Below are positions 23,216 through 33,990 of a DNA stretch of 64,000 nucleotides, one piece after another (within the stretch, counting starts at the first letter, position 1; each line of letters opens with the position of its first letter). The stretch comes from Vandiemenella viatica (Eukaryota > Arthropoda > Insecta > Orthoptera > Morabidae). The stretch is from positions 117,480,095-117,544,094 of the forward strand of contig CM061920.1 of the NCBI GenBank assembly GCA_031002005.1, read 5' to 3'. The notes under the pieces are model-generated. The model was not told where the DNA came from and did no database searches. It was given only the letters and a program-made list of their open reading frames with translations. Both the position numbers and the translations under genes were made by a program.

Positions 23216-24488
23216 TCCTGTTCTCATTTTGTGTAAACGTTTTATTGATTTTGGGCAGATCTTATTCAATTTTTTTGGTGTCCCACTAATTTCATGGCTT
23301 TTATAATACTGTATTTTTTTCCAGATTTTGTAATAAATTCAATATTCATCTTTTTTTTGTGATAAGATTATCACCCCAAATGCACCAGTATTTAACAAAT
23401 GTTAATTTTGATTAGAATATTTCACTATATCTTAAGGCCAGCTTGTGTTAAAGGCTGTCGTTCCTGTGTGCGAAGAGTTGGGGGGGGGGGGGAAAGGAAC
23501 AAACAAGTGCTGCCATCTCTCAAACCTGTAATCTTCAACGCGCGCAGCCACATTGGGAAAAATGACATTTATGATGTTATAAGTGCACATTGTCGTATAT
23601 TACCATAAAACAGGTGATATCTTCTGGAACTGAAAGCCAAAAAAATAGAATAAAATAAAAACATAAACAACCATACTTTTCGTCCTTGTATTACTGCATA
23701 GAATTTATTCAGTGAGAAATTATTTAATTATATCGATAGTGTGAACAACTGTAAAGAAGAAATAACTAAGGTAATACGTAATAGAGTTGAGCATTTAAGT
23801 ATTGGCGTCGTTGGCCTGTTACTGTGAGCGGCCAGCTCGAGTCGCGGCTGTTCCGCTTTCGACGCTCCGGAAGCGATCTCGCCTGCCACCTCGTGCGATA
23901 AGACTTGGAAGCCGCCTTAGTTTTGTGTCTAGGAAGTCGCTCAGCCCTGCTGACCCGAGACACTCTCGCCAGGACCGTGCCTTCCGGACACCGCTGATCC
24001 AGCCACGCACACCACGTATCATCCCGTTCAATCAGTGTCCTACGCTCAACCGATAACTACGGTCCGTCCACGGGTAATAGACACGTTGAGGCAATATTGT
24101 CTCCCCACAGCGAGGTTCAGGGAACTGTATCAGTAGCTCAGTTCGTTAAGAAACCAGCAAAAGGAGGCGACTCGAGCATGGCATCCGATTTAGTAACTGA
24201 TTCGTTTGTCATTGCCAGACATTTAGGCGAATGATGGCATATTTTAACTCAAAATTTACCACCTCAACATACAAGATGCGAAAAACATTCATTATTTGCA
24301 TTTTCCCCCCTACTTTCCTGAGATTGACTTCATTTAGGATTCAAAATTATTACTGAGTGCGTATACTAACAAAAATGGAGGATAGCCGTCTGCCTATGAA
24401 TAATATAAGTTCTGAGCAATTGTGAGCTGTTTTATTCTAGGCGAATGAGATAGATAGTGCGGTGTCTTACACTCCTTGGCCTGAAAAA
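23216..24488. other. Unassigned, with a GC-rich patch
   Basis: A run of 13 G lies at 23480-23492. At about 23795-24070 composition is strongly GC-rich with several CpG, and open frames overlap on both strands there; none is recognisable. An LTR fragment or promoter remnant are both possible. Confidence 0.35.
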
Positions 24489-24929
24489 CTATAGTGCGCC
24501 TCACGAACGATGAGAGAGAAATAGGAATGACATAGAATATGCGACGTTATCGCGTTTAAACTATTCGCTGTACACTTCTAAGGCTGATATCACATGCTTC
24601 ATCAGTTCTCTCCTGAGCTCTGGCAACGTCGCAGTTCGGCCATCTGGCATCTGTTTCGCACTTAAAATGCTTATATACTTTAAAAATTTGCTCTCTACTA
24701 CGCAGAACCTTACGCTTTTGCTGCTTGTCTTCCATTATTTACAATAGGAATTATTGCAATGCTCACTGATTTACAACCGTCTACTTCCCAAAACATCACA
24801 TTCGACACTCGTGTTACCACGACATGCTCTGGATTGTTACTGAAGGTGATTGGCTACTGGCAGAGCGATGACGTACATGCGCAGAACCTCGCTAAACTGG
24901 GCCGCCATCATTCGTGAAGCGCACTATAG
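24489..24929. mobile_element. 441-bp MITE with 24-bp imperfect inverted termini
   Basis: The ends ctatagtgcgcctcacgaac and, reverse-complemented, ctatagtgcgcttcacgaat continue to gatg with two mismatches in 24 bases. No coding frame lies between them, so movement would need a transposase in trans. The target duplication is ambiguous because the terminus is itself a CTATAG palindrome; a TA or TATA duplication could be hidden in it. Superfamily therefore not assigned. Confidence 0.8.
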
Positions 24930-26255
24930 TCGTTATTAATAGTTGTCTAAAGGTACGGATTGCATTTCCTCTCGATCAGTAGGAAACTTTTTAACTGAAT
25001 GACACATTATTCGGTGTCCAGGGTACGACTGGTGGCCTCATTAACAAACAGAAGCCACCCCACTCTCTCCAAGATATTATTGCTGAAGATCATTGCCCAT
25101 TGAGGAAACATAGTCCATACCTAGGCTAATGCTGGGATGGCCCCATAACTCCATCTCATAGATTTAACAAACTTCATTTCCCGCCACTAATGTAGTGCTC
25201 CCGGCCCGTGTTTGATAATGTCAATATGTTTTCAATCTAGTTTCAGCAGAGAAGAGAAGTGCCCTAAAACAGTCATCAATGTCATCCGAAGCCACAACAA
25301 CGTTCCGTCTTGAATTAGCATTTGAAAAGAAATTCCTCATTATTATTATTATTAATTTGACTTTTACAGTAGTCAGACTTCAATTTATCTTATCTTCGTT
25401 ATTCGGCTATCTTTTAGGTAACATTGTTAAATGACAGGGTGACAACAGCCAATCTGTCAAGTGCCCTGCAGCCCCTCCCCCCTTACTCCTCAGAAAATAG
25501 AAGAACTCACGCTAAAGAAGAACACACTCTGATAACATAAAATGGTTTCTCTTTTTAGATTTGTACTTTGATAATGCTACGGAACGTTACTCGCCATCTC
25601 CACATCAATCATTAATGTTCGCGGTTATTAATTAGAATTAATAATTGAGTTCTATGATATTTATTATGATGAAAACGCACTTTAAAATGAAGGATCCCAT
25701 GTGCAAATTTGAAGTCTGAAACTTATTTCTTTATGACGTAGAGGCGTGCTTACGCGCAGATAGCGGAGTGACAGCAATAGAGCTCCGCTTCCTGTTGAGT
25801 GCAGAGCCATATGACTGACGTACACGCTACCCCGACTACACGGTCTCATTGAGTGGTACGTCACATCGCTTTGTGCATTTGCAGTACGCTAAGGAACGCT
25901 GTTATTCGGTATCCGTGTTAAGCTTGTAGCTTTGTAGTAGGAATGAATGGCTGCGCACTGAGACAGTGGCTAGGGAATGATCAAGGTTGCTGTTTGGAGA
26001 AACAAGAGGAGGTCAACCTTGATTCGGATATGAAGCATTACAGGCAACTCACCCTGGCTAACAGGTGCCAATCAGAACACCGGTCTGACTAAGTGAACGT
26101 GATAACTTATTAATTCGTTAGGTGAGTACTCGAAACAACTGGCAGCTAACTAGAAAAATAACTAAACTCAGATGTGAGCTTCCCAGTTCCTACAATTCTT
26201 TAATACTTTGCTAAACGCTGATACCTCTCTCCACCTTAACAGTCTGCAGTCAATC
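24930..26255. other. Unassigned sequence
   Basis: No element recognised; short frames at 25682-25864 lack motifs. Confidence 0.35.
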
Positions 26256-26256
26256 A

Positions 26257-26475
26257 TAGAAACGGATCGCTCTGGACTCGCATTCGGCAGGCACGCGGGT
26301 TCGAATCCCGTCCGTCCATTCAGATTTCGGTTTTCCGTGGATTTTCCCGAATCACTCCAGGCGAATGCCGACATGGTGTATTCAAAAAGCCATGGCTGAA
26401 TTCCTTCTCGTTCCTTGTTCCCCATCTTTTGCCACCTGTAACGATCTCGACATCGACATGGAATATAACCATAAA
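26257..26475 (+). mobile_element. SINE family A, plus-strand copy
   Basis: B box gcgggttcgaatcccg near 26297-26312, body with gttttccgtggattttcccg, aatcactccaggcgaatgcc and gccatggctgaattccttc, then a subfamily 2 end gatctcgacatcgacatgg. The head upstream of the B box is weak. Confidence 0.85.
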
Positions 26476-27032
26476 AAGAGAAATTAGAAAATTAGAATAG
26501 AACGGAATGGAATTTTACATGACGTATCTTTAAGTCAAAACCCATCTGATATACAAAAACCTGACCAGGCTCTAATCTCACGGCAATGGCTGGGCTGGCG
26601 ATTGTCTTAATGAACTTTCCTTACTCGACTCTAGATTGAATCAAAATAAAAATAAAAATCATGTTAATATCGATTAAAGCATGATCCTCAACAGATACGT
26701 AATGCGCGGCAACTTGAATCTATGTTAACCGGTCCTTAATTTTCTTAAGATGTCTCGCGGGATGGGAAATCTTCTCATAAATACCACCTCTTGTGTGTCG
26801 ACTAGTTGTGTGTAGTGTGCTTTTGTACCCTGCAGCAACGCAAACAACTTCATTGGTTTTCTGACCATTCCTGGCTCATCTATAAGACACGTTGTCCATT
26901 TTTCACTTACTGTAACCTGTCATAATAAATTCCAACGAAATGTCGAGGAGTACTTTGTAGCCACAGTGTTATCAAATACCATTTGACATTCAACTCAAAA
27001 GATATGTTATTTTTCGTGTAGGTTATCTTTTT
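26476..27032. other. Unassigned AT-rich sequence
   Basis: Nothing recognisable between the two SINEs. Confidence 0.4.
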
Positions 27033-27266
27033 TTTTTGGTTCTACGCATCGTCGACGTCGAAGGTCATTAGAGGCGGGATTTGACTGGGGACGAGGAACG
27101 GGAAAGAATTTGGCGATGGCCTTTTAAAGGAAGCATCCCGGCATACACCTGGAATGATTTGGGGAAACCATGGAAAAGTCAAATCTGGATGCCAGGACGG
27201 GGATTCGAACTAGCGTCCTCCTTAACGTGAGGCCAGAGCGTTACCGCTGACCCACCATGCCCAGTG
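27033..27266 (-). mobile_element. SINE family A, full-length copy (subfamily 2)
   Basis: Tail catcgtcgacgtcgaagg and gtcattagaggcggg at left, central ggccttttaaaggaagcatcccgg, B box ggggattcgaac near 27200, and a head ending caccatgcccag. The preceding T run (27030-27039) is the tail. Confidence 0.9.
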
Positions 27267-27526
27267 TGCATGTCATCATTCTTTTTCCTATTTAACGTCA
27301 AAATATTGATCTTCTCACACCATTTACAACCCACAATGTGTTAAATGATTCCAGTGTTATTTTCTTCTATTGTTTTTCCATACAGTGTATTCTCTATTGC
27401 AAAAATGAATGGATACCTAATCTTCTCTGGATTCTATGATAAATCCTTCCTTCGCATCAACGAGCGTTTGTTTGCCAGATTTTTAACATTCTTCCGTTGC
27501 ATCCTCTCTCTTTTTATTTATTTTGC

Positions 27527-27665
27527 TTATGGCTTTAGGTCTCGACGATGTCAAGGGACAACAGTGGGGACAAGGAACGGGAAGAAATTCGGCCACGGCC
27601 TTTTGATGGAAGAATCCCGTCATTCGCCTGGAATGATTTGGGGAAACCATGGAAAACCCAAACTC
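27527..27665 (-). mobile_element. SINE family A, truncated copy
   Basis: Shows tail and body (tctcgacgatgtcaaggg, ggccttttgatggaagaatcc, gggaaaccatggaaaaccc) and then stops, without the tRNA-like head, about 260 bases after the previous copy in the same orientation. Confidence 0.8.
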
Positions 27666-28688
27666 ACTTCCGTCTACTTTTGTTGTTTCCATCTTCCTGA
27701 CTTTCGAAAATTTCCTTCTGTTAAGTTTTGGGTTCCATAAATATAAATTTTGATATCATTTCTATGCCAAAGGTTAATACTAGATAGTAATGGATTTCTA
27801 ATCTAAGGGAATCTCTTGTTATCTAACTCAAGTGTAGTAGAACTGTTTCGGTGGCTTCACTTTCCTCATTTCCTTAAGTCATAAGAAATAGTCAATAAAT
27901 GTTTGCACATTGCACAACGGTGAGTAATGGTTCATCTGAAGTAAATAATTTGACTCTGGTCTAGATTGATTTAATGAAATAATCTTTTCAAATCAAGATG
28001 AGAGTCACTTCAGTGGGATTAGTGAAATCATGTATCTTGGAATTATAATTCCTCGGTATTACGTGTAATACCAGATGGGCTAGAGTAGGCTAACCCTGTG
28101 GCTGACTCAGCTAGTCATATCTTGTATTTAAGCTGGACTTCGCTTCCAGTGAATGCGGTACGGTACTCGTAGGAAGTGCTCGCACCGCGAATCGGCGACA
28201 GAAGGGAACGCAACTCCTTGGGGCTCTCCCACGCTGCCGGCTTTTTGTTCCCCTTGGGTCTGATCTGATCGCGTCTCCTCTTTCTGCAGACAGTTCCGCT
28301 CTGGCGCGCTGCCGCTTCTGTCTCGTTGCAGCGTAGCTCCCACAAAGAGAACGACGCTACAGAATAGCAGTCCAAAGAGCCTCCTACAGCGAGAATGTCA
28401 CGGGACGCAGCGAGATCTCGTCTCCTCTGCAAAAACTAGTGGTCAGGCACGGCGGCAAACACAATTAAGAGGCGAATGTGATCAAAATACAAGGGTCGCA
28501 AGAAATTAGCGAACATCAATCTTTTTTATAAATCAATAATCATTAACACAGAATCCAAGGACACTGTCTCAGTATACAGACGCCTTGCGTTATTGTTAGC
28601 CTTCCTCGTAGGTTCTACAAACGTAACATCAGCCAAAACCGACAAAAATGACGTTTCGTCACATCAACATCGTGCCATTGGATTCTAG
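27666..28688. other. Unassigned, with a CpG-containing GC-rich patch
   Basis: From about 28130 to 28450 GC content and CpG are high, with open frames on the minus strand but no motif. It lies 240 bases upstream of the candidate exon at 28689, so a promoter or upstream exon of that gene is one possibility. Confidence 0.3.
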
Positions 28689-29117
28689 GTAAGAGAGGAA
28701 ATCACCGGGGATGAAACTCACCGCAACTTTAGCGTCCATGTCAAAGAGTGCGTAAGACGTTACTGGTTAGGAAGAGGGAAACACGACCATCCAATATCAG
28801 CACTCGAGCTTCTTCAACTGAATGCAACTTGGAAAGAGTTGCTGACAGCATTAAAGAAGACAGGCTTGTCAATGCGAAGGAAACTGTCAATAACAGAGCA
28901 TTCGCAGCTAGCTAAGACTGTCGAAAGTTTGCACTCGCTGGACCCCACATTTATCGACCGAAAATCAAGAAATTCACATAAAATTCGCGGCTTATTTAGA
29001 AATATCGAAGTGAAGAAGACGAGACCTTCAGGTTTCAATTTTGCGAAGAAAAGGCCATCACGACGTGCAGATGGAGGAGATACGGAATGCATTGCGTCAG
29101 TGTTTCCTGTCAACTGA
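28689..29117 (+). CDS. Candidate 3'-terminal exon of an unknown host gene
   Basis: An open frame of about 142 codons runs from 28689 to a TGA at 29115-29117. It has no ATG for its first 60 codons and follows an in-frame TAG whose last two bases could be a splice acceptor (attctag); a second acceptor candidate ends at 28732. The product is basic and mostly soluble in composition, with segments such as ECVRRYWLGRGKHDHPIS, TWKELLTALKKTGLSM and IRGLFRNIEVKKTRPSG. Two AATAAA signals follow within 70 bases. I do not recognise the family. The same ctaggtaagag could instead be a splice donor, which weakens the model. Confidence 0.42.
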   Translation, partial: VREEITGDETHRNFSVHVKECVRRYWLGRGKHDHPISALELLQLNATWKELLTALKKTGLSMRRKLSITEHSQLAKTVESLHSLDPTFIDRKSRNSHKIRGLFRNIEVKKTRPSGFNFAKKRPSRRADGGDTECIASVFPVN

Positions 29118-29161
29118 AATGAAAAATGTGTAGTAAGATATGGAGACTGTGTATAAATGTA

Positions 29162-29182
29162 AATAAATGTCTGTGCAATAAA
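29162..29182 (+). terminator. Two polyadenylation signals after the candidate exon
   Basis: AATAAA occurs at 29162-29167 and 29177-29182, 45-65 bases past the stop codon of the preceding frame, and a G-rich stretch follows. In AT-rich DNA this hexamer is common, so the support is positional. Confidence 0.4.
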
Positions 29183-29189
29183 AAGAGGG

Positions 29190-29885
29190 TGAATTCCATT
29201 TAACTACCTTAAGTAAACCGTATTTGATAAAAGTTATTGTTCAGTGTCCTTCATAGTATCCTCACGAATGGATCACTGTATATATTTTTTGTGTGACTCA
29301 TTTAAACAGTCACACGATAATGTATTTCCCATATGAGCAATCTCGAGGAAAGGATCACAATAATTTGTTGCAGATAAAGACTACACCAGCCAAAGAAGAT
29401 CAAAGTGAATAGCCTTCGCAGGCAGACCGCCCTGTTTGCAGTGTGACTTCAAAAGAGAAAATCGATAACTCAATACTTTTTCAACTTTCGACTCAAAAAA
29501 AGACAAATTTCAATTTGCGGAACACTATCGATGTTTTCGATAGCTATAAAACTAGGTTAAAAGTTTCTTCTCGTAAATGGGAACTATTTCACTAATTAAT
29601 AATTGCATTTTTATGACAGAAACCATACTTGATTATTGCAATCTGGAATGTGCAGATGTTAATAAATATTCTAATGGGGTTAGTGGTATGTCACACATGG
29701 ATTCTTCAAGGGATTGACTGGTAGTAATTTTTTGACATCTGTTTTGATTTCCTAATCGTATAACAAACAGTAATTTCCATGTCTGTACAATCTTCACGCT
29801 GTTCTGAATTCATATTCTCTTTTTTCGTACTGAGGCCTCTTTGTCTCTCAGTTACCGGCACGTGACAGAATTTCAATTCGTGCTC
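29190..29885. other. Unassigned AT-rich sequence
   Basis: No feature recognised. Confidence 0.4.
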
Positions 29886-29889
29886 TCAA

Positions 29890-30345
29890 TATCAGCGTTT
29901 CAGTAAGCATAGAGTTCAGCTGCCCACCCTCTACTTGGTTATGCACCAGCGACTTCGAGACTGGCGTCCTGATCCAGCTTCTCAAGAACTTCGACCATTG
30001 AAAGTAACAACGAAACGGTGAACGAATATCAACCTGGGAGAAAAGAGTGCGACACACATCGACTGAACCAAGCTGAATGAGGTCTTAACAACCATGTCCC
30101 ACAAGAAAGTCACCGAACAGACTTCAAGTTGGAATTAGCCGTTGCAAAGACACTCTCGCTTCACGGGGATACCTGGGAGAACAACCAGATACCACATGTT
30201 CCTGCGGCGAGATAGACACTATGGTACATTTGTTGTTACGTACACAACTCAGGCAGACCTTCAATCCGCCAGTGACAAAGCAATCGCATTGGCGGGAAAA
30301 CTACCTTGTATCAGATTTTGTATCAAATTTTAGTATTTACATTTT
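29890..30345 (+). pseudogene. Jockey-like LINE, 3'-terminal ORF remnant
   Basis: Plus-strand frames give MHQRLRDWRPDPASQEL near 29945, then RCKDTLASRGYLGEQPD and the zinc-knuckle-like TCSCGEIDTMVHLLLR near 30190-30240, the arrangement found at the C-terminus of jockey-type ORF2 proteins. Frames shift at least twice. This is a different copy from the LINE at 8476-10776 and is on the opposite strand. Confidence 0.75.
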
Positions 30346-30642
30346 CCCTTGTAATAGTTCTTAATTTATGGCCTTAATTCAGAATCATATCTTTCGTTAT
30401 TCTTCAATAATTTGACCAGTTCCCGTGAATTGCATTTAATGTACTCGAAAATAGTGGCAAATTTCATGAGCATCTGTGCTATGGACACAAGATTTTGTTA
30501 TTTTAATGTAATTACAACTTGGTGAAAACTTTAAATGCATAACGACCTCACTAACAGTAAACTTCATTTTTATACGATCTGTATCAAATCTAGACACTTA
30601 CGGGGATTTTTTTGTTTTGTTTTAAAGTCGTGTTGAAAGTTG
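30346..30642. other. AT-rich sequence before the gap
   Basis: No feature recognised. Confidence 0.4.
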
Positions 30643-31642
30643 NNNNNNNNNNNNNNNNNNNNNNNNNNNNNNNNNNNNNNNNNNNNNNNNNNNNNNNNNN
30701 NNNNNNNNNNNNNNNNNNNNNNNNNNNNNNNNNNNNNNNNNNNNNNNNNNNNNNNNNNNNNNNNNNNNNNNNNNNNNNNNNNNNNNNNNNNNNNNNNNNN
30801 NNNNNNNNNNNNNNNNNNNNNNNNNNNNNNNNNNNNNNNNNNNNNNNNNNNNNNNNNNNNNNNNNNNNNNNNNNNNNNNNNNNNNNNNNNNNNNNNNNNN
30901 NNNNNNNNNNNNNNNNNNNNNNNNNNNNNNNNNNNNNNNNNNNNNNNNNNNNNNNNNNNNNNNNNNNNNNNNNNNNNNNNNNNNNNNNNNNNNNNNNNNN
31001 NNNNNNNNNNNNNNNNNNNNNNNNNNNNNNNNNNNNNNNNNNNNNNNNNNNNNNNNNNNNNNNNNNNNNNNNNNNNNNNNNNNNNNNNNNNNNNNNNNNN
31101 NNNNNNNNNNNNNNNNNNNNNNNNNNNNNNNNNNNNNNNNNNNNNNNNNNNNNNNNNNNNNNNNNNNNNNNNNNNNNNNNNNNNNNNNNNNNNNNNNNNN
31201 NNNNNNNNNNNNNNNNNNNNNNNNNNNNNNNNNNNNNNNNNNNNNNNNNNNNNNNNNNNNNNNNNNNNNNNNNNNNNNNNNNNNNNNNNNNNNNNNNNNN
31301 NNNNNNNNNNNNNNNNNNNNNNNNNNNNNNNNNNNNNNNNNNNNNNNNNNNNNNNNNNNNNNNNNNNNNNNNNNNNNNNNNNNNNNNNNNNNNNNNNNNN
31401 NNNNNNNNNNNNNNNNNNNNNNNNNNNNNNNNNNNNNNNNNNNNNNNNNNNNNNNNNNNNNNNNNNNNNNNNNNNNNNNNNNNNNNNNNNNNNNNNNNNN
31501 NNNNNNNNNNNNNNNNNNNNNNNNNNNNNNNNNNNNNNNNNNNNNNNNNNNNNNNNNNNNNNNNNNNNNNNNNNNNNNNNNNNNNNNNNNNNNNNNNNNN
31601 NNNNNNNNNNNNNNNNNNNNNNNNNNNNNNNNNNNNNNNNNN
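30643..31642. other. Assembly gap (1,000 N)
   Basis: Exactly 1,000 undetermined bases; the length is a placeholder. Frames that span it are artefacts. Confidence 0.99.
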
Positions 31643-32769
31643 AAACGATGATAATTTTTTCGGTATCGTTTCTTCCATCCAAAACAACCACTAACACAGC
31701 AAAATAATAGACAATGTGATTTTCTTCATTACCTGCAACGAATACGAATTTTATGCTAATTTTCAAAATTTGTATGTCTCTCTTTCGGTTAACTATGTTT
31801 CCAAGTTCGACGTTAATCTACGGAATAAGAATATAAACATCTGGGTCTCTACAAGAATGCATAGTGATCAACATTTACTTATAGACCCTAGTTCTTGTGT
31901 TTATAAGCCACTAACATGTCCGAATACGGCAATTCTACTTACCCAGATCACATTGAAATTTCATGTTATTTCACTGTACTGAACGCAACTATTGTACTCG
32001 ACATTCGGAAATATTAATTCAGTGGAAATTTTTAATTCCGAAATAAGTGACAGTAACTTAAGAATATAATCACATCAAAATGAGGGACAGAAATAAATAA
32101 ATTTAAGTTATAACCGTCGCAGCATGAGTGTATCAGCTGAGGTTACAATAAGCAGTCACTAAGCACAGTAGTTAGTTAGCACTGCAATAATGATCAGTGT
32201 ATGGGGTAAGTGAAATTGCGTGATTGGTAATAAATTCGTTTTATTTCTGCTGGTAACTTATGATACGAATAAAACATTCAGATATCAAAATTCAAAAATA
32301 ACAATCCAGTCCTGATCATATCCATAGGTTCAAAGTTTTCTGTTGATTAAAATTAAAACTGAGTTCTGCGCTATCTGATCATAATTTCTCAATCGTTATA
32401 ATCGAACACATTTTCGTCAGGAATATCCGATGCCCAAAATGGGCCGGTAAAATTTTAGCGCCTTTGTATCTGTGCCATTAAACAGACTGTACAGTCACCA
32501 TAACTAGAAATTCTTTGTGTCTTGGTGTCTGTAGCAATCAACTAATATAACACGGAGCTGCAGTGTCTTGTGTTACTGAGGTAGAAAAGGTCTGACTGGT
32601 CAATGTTTCACGATTGGGAGGCAGAAATTTGTATGCAATCGACATTCCAAACCAATGGCAGCCCCTGAATCATAATATTCTTAGTGATGATACTTAGACG
32701 CTGCAATGAACCAAAATAAATTAATGAACCTATGTTACATTCCTCCTCATATAACGGAACTGCAAGACG
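31643..32769. other. Unassigned AT-rich sequence
   Basis: The only frame of note (88 codons, 31716-31982) has no motif. Confidence 0.35.
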
Positions 32770-32890
32770 TTATTCTATACTTTCAGGAAGCCTAAGTGTA
32801 TCAATCTTTCCCGTTCGCAAGATATGTCCCATGAATTTAATTTTTCTCGGGTTTACCATTCCCAAGTTCATTATTTCTTTCTCCGTAGAG
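32770..32890 (-). pseudogene. LINE fragment, post-RT thumb segment
   Basis: The minus strand reads KEIMNLGMVNPRKIKFMGHI followed by LRTGKIDTL, matching the (R)LKWLGHVLRM-type segment downstream of the catalytic palm in RTE-like LINEs. It is too short to classify further. Confidence 0.55.
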
Positions 32891-32939
32891 ACAGGTCCTA
32901 TCAACACTCAGTGCCATCTTCAAAACAAGTTGGCAGCAA

Positions 32940-33010
32940 AAAATCGTAAACTTTGTGATGAGACAGACAATGAGGTGAAACCGGTAATGTAGTGCAAATT
33001 AAGTGCACTG
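32940..33010 (+). other. TGATGA...GAAACC motif, possibly ribozyme-derived
   Basis: tgatgagacagac is followed, 9 bases on, by ggtgaaaccggtaatg. The spacing of TGATGA and GAAAC fits a hammerhead-like core as in the insertion at 2786-2884, but pairing is poor. Family origin is inferred only. Confidence 0.25.
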
Positions 33011-33304
33011 TTCGCCGTCCATTAATAACATTTTATAAACGCAGTGGTACCACTGCCGAAACATTAGCGAGCAATGGCCGAGGAAGCGGTTAATGCTTTG
33101 CTCTTCATTGAACCACAACTAACGAAGCTGAAAATTCAAACAACAAGCTCTTTGCCGATCGCGTTGGGTTAACTGATTGTCCTTATGTCCAAAGGCTTCC
33201 CCGAGTAGACCTTCAACAAACGTGATTAAATATGTGCAGGATGATGTTTGCGTGTAAAAGAAAAAATTAAATGAGTCATAAGGGTTCAAAAAGAAACTAT
33301 CACC

Positions 33305-33990
33305 ACGCCGCGATTCACTGATGACATTGTCCTGTTAGCGGAAAAGATGAAGGGAACTCACTAATAATCGAATCGATTGATCGAATTATCAGGAGAAGAA
33401 TTTGAACTAAGTGCAAACAGAAGCAAGAAAAATGTCAGAAAATTCAACAGTAATTATAACAGTAACAGCGGAACTAAATAAAAATAGCATCAGATGTAAA
33501 GAATAAAGTAAGAAAATTCTGTCACTTACTAATGAAATTACAACTAATAGTCAACGCAGAAACCAGCTCAAAAGCAGAATAGCAGTCTTTAGTTTCAGAA
33601 AGAACTTTTTGAAAGCTGTGTGTAGAGAAGACAGCACCTCATGGCAGTAAATGCTGGACTCATGGAATACGAACAAAAAGAAAAATTTAATCATTTCAAA
33701 TGTGGGATGATGAAATTTAAGTGGGCAGTTAAAACATCAACTGAACTTGTTTTCCAAGTGAAGAAAGAAGTTTTTGGAAGAATCTCAGAGGAAGAAACAG
33801 GATAGAAGATAACATTTTAATACTACAAGCAGGTGAATAATTTAGTGGAGGGAACAGTCGAAGGTAAGAACTATACAATAAATATAAGATTATATGAAGC
33901 AATTGATTGCTATGGATAGTGTTAAAAGATTAGCTCGGGATATGAGGAACTTAAGGACTGCATCGAATAGTGATAAAATAAATAAAAAAA
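33305..33990 (+). pseudogene. Decayed RTE-like LINE, RT catalytic box to C-terminus
   Basis: Starts with RFTDDIVLLAE near 33310-33340 (the YADD box, with the two Asp kept), continues with a segment matching IIESIDRIIRRR, then FQMWDDEI near 33700 (family: FEMWCWRRM), RSFWKNLRGRNR near 33765, GTVEGKNY near 33855 and SVKRLARDMRNLRTASNSDK near 33920. Many stops and frameshifts make it inactive and old. Confidence 0.78.

Noticed and set aside
25085..25120. CTGAAGA ... GAAAC at hammerhead-like spacing
   Set aside because: The intervening bases form no stable stem II and no outer stems were found.
30570..31766. Long open frames of 355-398 codons on both strands
   Set aside because: They consist almost wholly of undetermined bases from the assembly gap.
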